From: an uncultured Bacteroidales bacterium
GTDB taxonomy: Bacteria > Bacteroidota > Bacteroidia > Bacteroidales > UBA932
Assembly (NCBI GenBank): GCA_900316955.1
Contig: ONEX01000011.1
Coordinates: 62,001-126,000, forward strand
DNA length: 64,000 nucleotides
Direction of reading: 5' to 3'
Shown: piece by piece, positions 57,862 to 64,000 of the stretch
How the letters are laid out: the number at the start of each line of letters is the position of its first letter
Numbering within the stretch: the stretch's first letter is position 1
Made by a program: the position numbers and the translations under genes
Notes under the pieces: model-generated
The model's input: the letters and a program-made list of their open reading frames with translations, nothing else
What the model was told of the DNA's origin: nothing
Database searches by the model: none

Positions 57862-60585
57862 ATGTTAGAGGGACAAATCAGGAGTATTCCTGAATCATTG
57901 TATATCGTCAAGGGAAAGCTGTATTCAAATGTTGTGGCTGTCCGCGGGACGACGTATTATGGAAATCCGGTCTTATGTGTAACGTTTAGGGGGCGGTCTG
58001 GAAACTATTGCCGGAATTATAATCAAGAGGACGTGAAGCATTTGCCGTTCAAGAAGTCCATAGACGGCAACTTCCGCTTTAAGGATCAGAATGGAAAGTT
58101 TTGTCTAGCGGTTCGTCTTCACCTGTATGTGCCGGATGTCGTTTGTGCGGAATCCAAATCCGGTTTCCTTTCTTTTGGCTACTTGAAGGATATGGAGATA
58201 GAGGAGTCGCTTCTAGACAAGCGTCCGGTTCCGGTATACGAGTACCTCAAATCCCTCTCGGTTCTTAGTTCGATGACCGGAGAGGATGGCAAGACGGCCT
58301 CACTTAGGGACAAGTATGACAACAATCGGTTCGTTTTCCGAAAGGCGTTGTTGTATGATTACTGCGAGCCTGGCGGTTTTAAAAACCTGCAGGCGGAATG
58401 CCCCTCGTTAGTATTTCCGTTCGGCTTTAATGCGAGTCAGTATAACGCAGTTAGGAATGCTTTTCAAAATCGATTGTCTGTCATTGAAGGGCCTCCTGGA
58501 ACGGGGAAGACACAAACAATTCTAAACCTTCTGGTTAACCTCATTATACGGGGAAAAACATGCCTCGTTGTGTCGAATAATAATTCGGCCGTTGAGAATG
58601 TGGTCGAGAAACTGTCGAAACCCGAATACGGTTTTGGGTTTCTCGTTGCTGTGCTGGGTAAATCTGCAAATCGTCATGACTTTCTGGAAAGCCAGACTGG
58701 GTTTTTGCCGGAGTTGTCTTCTTGGAAAGTGACGGAGGCAGAGTTCCACAGGATGAAGGAGAACCTCCATTATGTTTCGGCAAAACTACCGACATATTTC
58801 GAATCCCTTGAAAGGTTGGCCATCCTAAAAGAACGCGTGGCTGATCTGGGACATCAGTTGTCTATGACGGGAGAGGATTTGCCGGTCAAGCGCCCGAAGT
58901 CTCCAGGAATTACGAGGCTCTCGTCTAAATCGATATACTCCCTCCTTGTCAGGATGGATGCCGAAAGGGAGCGAAATGGGGCATTGGGGCTGATAACGAA
59001 GTTTTTGTGCCTTCTTAATGGATTTGGCAAGAATCCGGACAGGGATGTAATGGAGCGTCTTGCCAGAAGGCTTGATTACTATGAAGCGGAAACAGAGTGC
59101 TATCGTCTACAAAGGGAGACGGACGCTTTTAAGCCTTCGTATGATTCGTTTACGAAGGATTCCCTGGCATTTTTCAAGGGCGTCCTTTATAAACGTTATA
59201 ATGGTGGCGGGAGGAGGGTTTTTTCGTCGGAAGACCTTTTATTCAAGAACGCACAGGGCTTTCTCAAGGAGTATCCGGTCGTTACCAGTACGACATTCTC
59301 GGCCACTGCCTGCATAGATCAGGCAGTTCCGTTTGATTACCTGATTATGGACGAGGCTTCCCAGGTAGATATTGTTTCCGGCGCCCTTGCATTGAACACG
59401 GCGCTTTCAGCCGTGATCGTTGGCGACAGAAGACAATTGCCGAATGTCGTGACCGAGGAGGACGCCGCGTTCGCCAGGAACGCCCATCAGCGTAGCGGCC
59501 TTCCGGGCGCATATAGTTATGTTGAGAATAGCTTTTTGGACTCAGTCCTTTCCTTGTTTCCGTCAACACCGACGGTTCTTTTGAGGGAGCATTACCGTTG
59601 TGCCCCCGACATAATCGGGTTCTGTAACCGTCAGTTCTATGGAGGCGAGTTGCTTGTCATGACCGAAAGAAATGTCGGAGCGCCTTCGGTTTCGGTGGTT
59701 AGATCGGTTGTCGGCAACCACGCTTTCGGTTTTGAGAATCGTCGTCAGGGGGAAGAGGTTGTGGAGGCTGTTAGAGAAATCCATAAAGACTGCCAAGACA
59801 TCGGCATTATCACTCCTTATAAGGATCAAGTGGTACTTATCCACCGATTGCTGGTTGACGCAGGATTCAATGATGTTCAAGTGGCGACGGTCCACAAGTT
59901 CCAAGGACGGGAAAATGATGCCATCATTCTTTCGACGGTATCGAATTCGGTGAATGATTTCATCGATGATCCACATCTTGTCAACGTCGCAGTTTCCAGG
60001 GCGAAAAAGCGATTTGTGTTAATCATTACAGGGAACGATCTCGGTGAAGGAAATCTAAAGGATCTTGTTGGCTATATTACCTATTGCGGTGGCGCTGTTC
60101 GCGAGAGCGGAATTCGGTCCATTTTTGATCGTCTCTATTCGCAGTATGCTGAAGAAAGAAAAGCATATGCGGCATCTCATCAACATCGAATGATCTCGCA
60201 GTATGCAACAGAGAACTATATGAATGACCTTCTTTCCGAGATGATCTCAGAAGACCCGTGGAATCGTCTCGGCGTCTTGTTTCAGTATCCTTTGACGCTG
60301 CTAGTTGCCGCAGGTGCGAAACTGACTGACGAGGAGGCCATTTATGCCGGTAATAGTTGGACGAAGGTGGATTTCCTTTTGTATGATAAGGTCACTCGTC
60401 TGCCTGTGCTAGCTATTGAGGTTGATGGTATGTCGTTTCACCAAGAGGGAAGTGAACAACACAGGAGGGACCTTTTGAAGAATACTATTCTAGAGAAATC
60501 GGGAGTCAAGCTTTTGCGATTATCTACGAGAGGTAGCCGAGAGCGAGAACAGATAAAAAACGCATTGGCTTCGTGTGGATATTAG
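57862..60585 (+). CDS. SF1 (Upf1-like) helicase with C-terminal PD-(D/E)xK/DUF2726-like nuclease domain
   Basis: A 907-residue protein. N-terminal ~180 residues are unassigned. Then come Q-motif region 'FGFNASQYNAVRNAF' (Gln193), Walker A GPPGTGKT (210-217), Walker B 'LIMDEASQVDI', 'VIVGDRRQLPNV', 'LREHYRCAPDIIGFCN', 'ATVHKFQGRENDAIILS' and 'VNVAVSRAKKRFVLI', which together define the AAA_11/AAA_12 SF1 helicases. The last ~80 residues hold a Vsr/DUF2726-like nuclease signature: Asp837 in 'KVDFLLYDK', then Glu853-Val-Asp855 in 'AIEVDGMSFH', then 'HRRDLLKNTILEKSGVKLLRLS'. Such single-gene helicase-nucleases are often antiphage genes; that is inference. Base and codon use are more AT-rich than neighbours, suggesting transfer. 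Confidence 0.85.
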   Translation: MLEGQIRSIPESLYIVKGKLYSNVVAVRGTTYYGNPVLCVTFRGRSGNYCRNYNQEDVKHLPFKKSIDGNFRFKDQNGKFCLAVRLHLYVPDVVCAESKSGFLSFGYLKDMEIEESLLDKRPVPVYEYLKSLSVLSSMTGEDGKTASLRDKYDNNRFVFRKALLYDYCEPGGFKNLQAECPSLVFPFGFNASQYNAVRNAFQNRLSVIEGPPGTGKTQTILNLLVNLIIRGKTCLVVSNNNSAVENVVEKLSKPEYGFGFLVAVLGKSANRHDFLESQTGFLPELSSWKVTEAEFHRMKENLHYVSAKLPTYFESLERLAILKERVADLGHQLSMTGEDLPVKRPKSPGITRLSSKSIYSLLVRMDAERERNGALGLITKFLCLLNGFGKNPDRDVMERLARRLDYYEAETECYRLQRETDAFKPSYDSFTKDSLAFFKGVLYKRYNGGGRRVFSSEDLLFKNAQGFLKEYPVVTSTTFSATACIDQAVPFDYLIMDEASQVDIVSGALALNTALSAVIVGDRRQLPNVVTEEDAAFARNAHQRSGLPGAYSYVENSFLDSVLSLFPSTPTVLLREHYRCAPDIIGFCNRQFYGGELLVMTERNVGAPSVSVVRSVVGNHAFGFENRRQGEEVVEAVREIHKDCQDIGIITPYKDQVVLIHRLLVDAGFNDVQVATVHKFQGRENDAIILSTVSNSVNDFIDDPHLVNVAVSRAKKRFVLIITGNDLGEGNLKDLVGYITYCGGAVRESGIRSIFDRLYSQYAEERKAYAASHQHRMISQYATENYMNDLLSEMISEDPWNRLGVLFQYPLTLLVAAGAKLTDEEAIYAGNSWTKVDFLLYDKVTRLPVLAIEVDGMSFHQEGSEQHRRDLLKNTILEKSGVKLLRLSTRGSREREQIKNALASCGY

Positions 60586-60673
60586 TTCCTTAGCATCACC
60601 ACCGCTACATGTCTGTTCCGCGTTGTCTAATCTTGGTAAACCGATTCCCGTTGCGTACAAAAACCATTGGAAC

Positions 60674-60683
60674 CGTACGCAAA
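60674..60683. repeat. Direct repeat CGTACGCAAA, right of the helicase-nuclease gene
   Basis: Copy of 57681-57690. It also forms a small inverted repeat with TTGCGTAC about 20 bp upstream, and a variant CGTACGCGAA occurs near 60728. Confidence 0.35.
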
Positions 60684-60771
60684 GAAAGACCTAAGGTTTA
60701 GGGTCGCGAACATCATCGCATCAAAACGTACGCGAATAGTAACCATATAGGATGGTCGGATTGTGATTGTA

Positions 60772-60957
60772 GGAGGAAGGGAGTACCCTCCCGAAGGCGT
60801 GTCCACCCTCGGACACGGGTAGGGGGAGGGGCCCGTTGGATACAAGTTCCCGCCTGGCGGGGACGCAGGAGACAATGGGAGGGGCCGGAGCGCAGAGCGG
60901 GGTCCCCGCGCGCGGGGTGCTCAAGCGGAGTCCTTCGGGAGGGTACTCCCTTCCTCC
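60772..60957. other. 186-bp nested palindromic element, second type
   Basis: The ends form a perfect 26-bp inverted repeat (60772-60797 with 60932-60957). Inside are a CGTGTCC/GGACACG hairpin (60798-60817), a CCCGC-CTG-GCGGG hairpin near 60850 and the self-complementary CCCCGCGCGCGGGG near 60904-60917. No gene is supported. It fills most of the 389-bp gap between the helicase-nuclease gene and the convergent transporter gene and could end transcription from both sides. The remaining bases (60586-60771) hold only the CGTACGC repeats. Confidence 0.8.
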
Positions 60958-60974
60958 CCCTTTCCTTTGTCCAA

Positions 60975-62306
60975 TTACTTGTTCCGGCGGATGAGGAGGG
61001 TGAGGCCGAGGAAGGTGAGGGCGGCGTTGAGGAGGAGGAGTTCGTAGCTGAACTTGTAGCCGCCGAACCAGCGTTCGGAGTTGAGCTGGAGGACGAGGCA
61101 GATGGCCGGGGCGAGGATCGCCACGAGGGGCACGTACTTGTCCTTGACCTGCTTTTTCGTGAGGATGCCGAAGGCGAAGAGGCCCAGGATGGGGCCGTAG
61201 GTGTAGCTGGCGAGCTTGTAGACGGCGTCGATGGCGCTGGTGCTGTTGAGGGCGTTGAAGACGACGATGGTCACGGCCATGAGGGCGGCCATCGCGAGGT
61301 GGACGCGCTTGCGGACCTGGACCTCGTCGGCCTTGCCCAGGATGTCCACGGTGAAGGAGGTCGTGAGGGAGGTGAGGGCCGAGCCGCCCGCGCCGTAGGC
61401 GCTGATCATGAGGCCGACGACGAAGAAGACGCCCACTACGGCCGGCAGGAGGCCGCCGGTGGCGACGGCGGGGAAGAGGCTGTCGCCGGTTTCGGGGATG
61501 CCGTGCGCGGCTGCGAACTGGTACAGGAGCGACCCGAGGCACAGGAAGCCGGCGATGACGACCGTCTGGAGGAGGCTGCTCACGACGAGGTTCTTCTGCG
61601 AGTCCCGGTAGTTCTTGCAGGCCAGCGTCCGCTGCATCATGTCCTGGTCCAGGCCGGTCATGGCGATGACCGTGAAGAGGCCGCCCAGGAGCTGTTTCCA
61701 GAAGTATTGCGGGTGGTTCACGTCGTCGAAGAAGAACACCCGCTCGTGGATCCGGATGCCGCCGAGGTCCCGGCCGATGAAGAAGATCGCGAGGGCGACC
61801 GCCACGATCATGCAGGCCGTCCGGACGACGTCCACGCCGATGACGGATTTCACGCCGTGGCGGAAGGTGAGCGCCAGGCAGACGGCCACGTTGCAGACCA
61901 CGTTCAGCCAGAAGGGGAGGCCCAGAGGGGTGAATACGAGCAGCTGCAGGGTCAGGCAGACGAGGAACAGCCGGACCGATGCGCCCAGCATCTTGGAGAG
62001 GAAGAAGAACCAGGCGCCCGTCTTGTAGGAGGCCAGGCCGAACCGGTTCTCCAGGTACTGGTAGATGGAGACGACGTTCAACTTGAAATACAGCGGCGTG
62101 AGCACGAAGGCGATCACGAGGTAGCCCAGGAAGAAGCCCAGGCACATCTGCAGGTAGCCGAAACCGCTCGTTCCCACCATGCCCGGGACGGAGACGAACG
62201 TCACGCCGGACATGCAGGAGCCGATCATCGCGAAGGCGACGACGGCCCAGTGCGTCTTGCGGCCGCCGTTGTAGAACGAGGCGTCGGGACTCTCTTTCGG
62301 CTTCAT
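60975..62306 (-). CDS. Sodium:solute symporter (SSS family), lacking the usual first helix
   Basis: A 443-residue membrane protein with about 12 hydrophobic segments. It starts MKPKESPDASFYNGGRKTHW and enters directly into 'AVVAFAMIGSCMSGVTFVSVPGMVG', which in SSS proteins is the second helix. Other landmarks: 'VVSIYQYLENRFGLASYKTGAWFF', 'GLDQDMMQRTLACKNYRDSQKNL' and 'KLASYTYGPILGLFAFGIL'. It probably imports an organic solute with Na+. The start is supported by AAGGAG 8 bases upstream and a 4-base overlap with the LytTR gene. Substrate unknown. Confidence 0.85.
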   Translation of the reverse strand: MKPKESPDASFYNGGRKTHWAVVAFAMIGSCMSGVTFVSVPGMVGTSGFGYLQMCLGFFLGYLVIAFVLTPLYFKLNVVSIYQYLENRFGLASYKTGAWFFFLSKMLGASVRLFLVCLTLQLLVFTPLGLPFWLNVVCNVAVCLALTFRHGVKSVIGVDVVRTACMIVAVALAIFFIGRDLGGIRIHERVFFFDDVNHPQYFWKQLLGGLFTVIAMTGLDQDMMQRTLACKNYRDSQKNLVVSSLLQTVVIAGFLCLGSLLYQFAAAHGIPETGDSLFPAVATGGLLPAVVGVFFVVGLMISAYGAGGSALTSLTTSFTVDILGKADEVQVRKRVHLAMAALMAVTIVVFNALNSTSAIDAVYKLASYTYGPILGLFAFGILTKKQVKDKYVPLVAILAPAICLVLQLNSERWFGGYKFSYELLLLNAALTFLGLTLLIRRNK

Positions 62307-63100
62307 TTCAGGTTCTCCTTATGGGCGCGGCCCACCGGCAGGGGCGTGTCCACGCCGACGAGTTTCACGGAGGTGGCCTTCTTGCTCTCGATGCGGTGCA
62401 CCGGGACGATGTAGGACCGGTGGATGCGGACGAATTTCCCTTCCGGAAGCAGCTCCAGCAGGGCTTTCATCGTGATCTGGGAGACGACGTCCTCCTGGTG
62501 GTCCAGGTGCAGGCAGGCGTAGTTGTTCCGCGCTTCGATGTACTGGATGGCTGCGAGCGGGACCGTGACGTCCTTGTAGTCCGCCTTCACCGTCACCGTC
62601 TCGCCGGCGACGGCGTGGGCGGCCAGGACTTCCACGGCGGACTGCACGGCCTGCGCCGCCGTCCGCTCGTCCTTCGCCTGCTCCAGGCGCTTGGTCTTCA
62701 GGGCGAGGAAGCCGGTGGCAAGGCCCGCGCCCATCGCACAGATATAGAGGGTCCAGACCGCCTGCTGGTACATGTACAGCCGCGGCGGCCGGTCCGCAAT
62801 CATCTCGCGGGGGAAGGACACCTGCTTCAGGCTCATCAGATAGGTGAGCACCGTGGCGATGAACACGACCGCCAGCGCGGTCCACCACTTGCCCGAGGCG
62901 GCCAGCGCCGGAATCGCGTGCCGGCCCAGATACCAGCACAGATAGGTCCACATCAGATAGACGATCACGTCCGACGCCCGCCAGAGGATCCATTCCTCGA
63001 CCGGGAACACCGACACGAGACAGGGAATCAGGAGCAGGCAGACCCCGAGGTCTACCCAGGTCTCCATCTTCGTCCGGAAAATCTTGCCTTTCGCTTTCAT
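62303..63100 (-). CDS. Membrane-bound LytTR-family transcriptional regulator
   Basis: A 265-residue protein with four predicted membrane helices (residues about 15-140) and a C-terminal LytTR DNA-binding domain ('VTVKADYKDVTVPLAAIQYIEARNNYACLHLD', 'MKALLELLPEGKFVRIHRSYIVPVHRIESKK'). There is no receiver domain, so it likely senses a membrane or small-molecule signal directly. The start at 63100 (MKAKGK) lies 7 bases after a -7 box; the much longer frame upstream is antisense to cutC. It overlaps the symporter gene by 4 bases, suggesting it controls or senses that transport activity. Confidence 0.85.
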   Translation of the reverse strand: MKAKGKIFRTKMETWVDLGVCLLLIPCLVSVFPVEEWILWRASDVIVYLMWTYLCWYLGRHAIPALAASGKWWTALAVVFIATVLTYLMSLKQVSFPREMIADRPPRLYMYQQAVWTLYICAMGAGLATGFLALKTKRLEQAKDERTAAQAVQSAVEVLAAHAVAGETVTVKADYKDVTVPLAAIQYIEARNNYACLHLDHQEDVVSQITMKALLELLPEGKFVRIHRSYIVPVHRIESKKATSVKLVGVDTPLPVGRAHKENLK

Positions 63101-63107
63101 GGTAGCA

Positions 63108-63115
63108 CAAAGGTA
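63108..63115 (-). promoter_or_regulatory. -7 box (TACCTTTG) of the LytTR-symporter operon
   Basis: The minus strand reads TACCTTTG, an exact TAnnTTTG match just upstream of the ATG at 63100. No clear -33. Confidence 0.5.
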
Positions 63116-63159
63116 CGGATTTTCGGGGAATCCGTCGTTAAAACGCGAAAAAATGTCGT

Positions 63160-63924
63160 TTACCCGTTTATCGCCTGCACGATTTCGGCGACCCGGCCCG
63201 CGTCCGTCACCTTTTTCCCGGCGAGGGTTACCGAGGCGGAGGCGTGGATTTCGGCGCAGCCGGTCTCGGCGAGGATGCGCGCGGCGTTGCCGGGCGTGAC
63301 GCCGCCCCCGGGAAGGATCCCGATCCTTCCGCGGGCGCGCCGCCGCAGCTCCCGCAGCATCGCCGCCCCCGCCTCGGACGTCGCCGCCTGGCCGGACGTC
63401 AGGATGCGGTCGCACCCCAGGCCGATAATCTGCTCGAGTGCCTCGAACGGCCGGCGGCACCGGTCGAAGGCCCGGTGGAAAGTGAGGCTTACCCGATGTC
63501 CCGGGCCCGGGAAGAAATGGCTGTCGTTCGCCGCGTGGCAGAGGTCGGAGCGCAGCAGTTCGGAAGCCAGATTAAACGACTCCACAAGCGAAACCAGCCG
63601 TTCCATCAGCGGCAGGTCCACGTCTCCATCCGGGGTCAATGCGCCGATGACAATCCCGTCCGCGCCGGCCTCCAGGGCCTCTTCGACCTGCGCGGCCATC
63701 GCATCGGCCTCCGCCGGCGAATAGACGAAATCGCCCGCCCGCGGGCGGACGAGTACGTGGACGGTCAGGGCGGGGTAGCGGGCCTTGGCATCCCGGATCC
63801 AGGCCGTGGGCGGCGTAAGTCCGTCGGCCTCGAGGTCCGCGCAGAGTTCGATGCGCCGCGCTCCTCCGAGCACGGCGGCATCGACACTTTCCGGATTGCC
63901 GCAGCAGACTTCCAGGAGGGCCAT
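63160..63924 (-). CDS. cutC: CutC family protein
   Basis: A 254-residue TIM-barrel protein. Landmarks: N-terminal 'LLEVCCGNPESVDAAVLGGARRIELCADLEADGLTPP', 'VHVLVRPRAGDFVYSPAEADAM', 'GADGIVIGALTPDGDVD', 'SLTFHRAFDRCRRPFEALEQI', 'ILTSGQAATSEAG', 'ILPGGGVTPGNAARI'. The family was named for copper homeostasis, though its biochemical role is unsettled. It starts 3 bp after the stop of a gene that runs off the window, so it is the second gene of an operon. Confidence 0.93.
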   Translation of the reverse strand: MALLEVCCGNPESVDAAVLGGARRIELCADLEADGLTPPTAWIRDAKARYPALTVHVLVRPRAGDFVYSPAEADAMAAQVEEALEAGADGIVIGALTPDGDVDLPLMERLVSLVESFNLASELLRSDLCHAANDSHFFPGPGHRVSLTFHRAFDRCRRPFEALEQIIGLGCDRILTSGQAATSEAGAAMLRELRRRARGRIGILPGGGVTPGNAARILAETGCAEIHASASVTLAGKKVTDAGRVAEIVQAING

Positions 63925-63927
63925 CCC

Positions 63928-64000
63928 TTACCGCTTCAGATGGCGCTTGATGAGCTCCCGCTTGGTTTCGGGCCCATAGGCGTATTCCCCCACGTCGATG
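63928..64000 (-). CDS. C-terminal end of an unrecognised gene
   Basis: The last 23 codons before a TAA at 63930-63928 read IDVGEYAYGPETKRELIKRH followed by LKR. They lie 3 bp upstream of cutC on the same strand and in frame to the window edge. Too short to assign. Confidence 0.5.
   Translation of the reverse strand, partial: IDVGEYAYGPETKRELIKRHLKR

Noticed and set aside
57675-57911. 78-codon minus-strand frame overlapping the start of the helicase-nuclease gene
   Set aside because: Overlaps the promoter and start of a well-supported gene and has no recognisable features or ribosome-binding site.
57681-60683. Helicase-nuclease gene as part of an insertion sequence
   Set aside because: No transposase gene and no terminal inverted repeats directly at the direct repeats; only a short 10-base duplication supports insertion.
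60627-60875. 82-codon minus-strand frame between the helicase-nuclease and symporter genes
   Set aside because: Runs through the palindromic element; composition is explained by the repeat and no start context is present.
1-64000. CRISPR array, tRNA or rRNA genes
   Set aside because: No regularly spaced direct repeats and no RNA gene signatures were seen in the intergenic regions.

Overview
The window looks like a chromosomal segment of an uncultured, fairly GC-rich member of the Bacteroidales (gut or oral Bacteroidota). The evidence is two SusC/SusD outer-membrane nutrient-uptake loci, further TonB-dependent receptors with DUF4249 and DUF4876-type partners, a FISUMP/fimbrillin lipoprotein, an S46 dipeptidyl-peptidase, a Bacteroidota-type fumarate reductase, a single-chain SecDF, and many promoters of the Bacteroidota form TTTG-N19/20-TAnnTTTG. 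No tRNA, rRNA or CRISPR array was seen. No similarity search was run; family calls come from reading the translations.

Layout. 1-7.8 kb (minus): SurA/PpiD-type foldase fragment, lptC, a TPR protein, an outer-membrane protein, coaX and mfd. 7.8-8.05 kb: a divergent spacer packed with DnaA-box-like 9-mers, a candidate oriC. 8-12.7 kb (plus): ruvB, an Ntn hydrolase, and frdA-frdB without a cytochrome b gene. 12.8-14 kb: a low-GC AAA ATPase. 14-27.8 kb: two divergent SusC/SusD loci separated by a serine recombinase gene. 27.8-34.9 kb (minus): hflX followed by a TonB receptor, a DUF4249 lipoprotein and a macroglobulin-like protein. 35-42.1 kb: ybeY-mnmG, ruvA, sufS, a SufE-DUF59 fusion, folK and glyS, with a perfect parS-type palindrome and two degenerate copies at 37-39 kb. 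42.2-52.6 kb: a six-gene operon (TonB receptor, DUF4876-type lipoprotein, two related beta-barrels, a FISUMP lipoprotein, an S46 peptidase). 52.6-57.4 kb: a PD40/SPOR-like protein and secDF. 57.4-61 kb: two large nested palindromes flanking a low-GC SF1 helicase-nuclease gene. 61-64 kb: an SSS-family transporter, a membrane LytTR regulator, cutC and a gene fragment.

The most interesting signal is at 20.0-21.17 kb. The two susC genes point away from each other. Between them lies an Mpi-like serine recombinase in a segment of about 1 kb, bounded by inverted copies of GAAAAACGTCCGTTT. This core is close to the crossover consensus (ARACGTWCGT) that I recall for Bacteroides fragilis invertible promoters. 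A promoter-like sequence sits just inside the right end and points at the right-hand susC; none is apparent at the left end. This looks like a reciprocal DNA switch that would turn one nutrient-uptake locus on while turning the other off. Other strong signals are the candidate oriC and parS cluster (together implying origin-proximal DNA), two undescribed nested palindromic elements, and a SufE-DUF59 fusion whose linker is encoded by a dispersed palindromic repeat.
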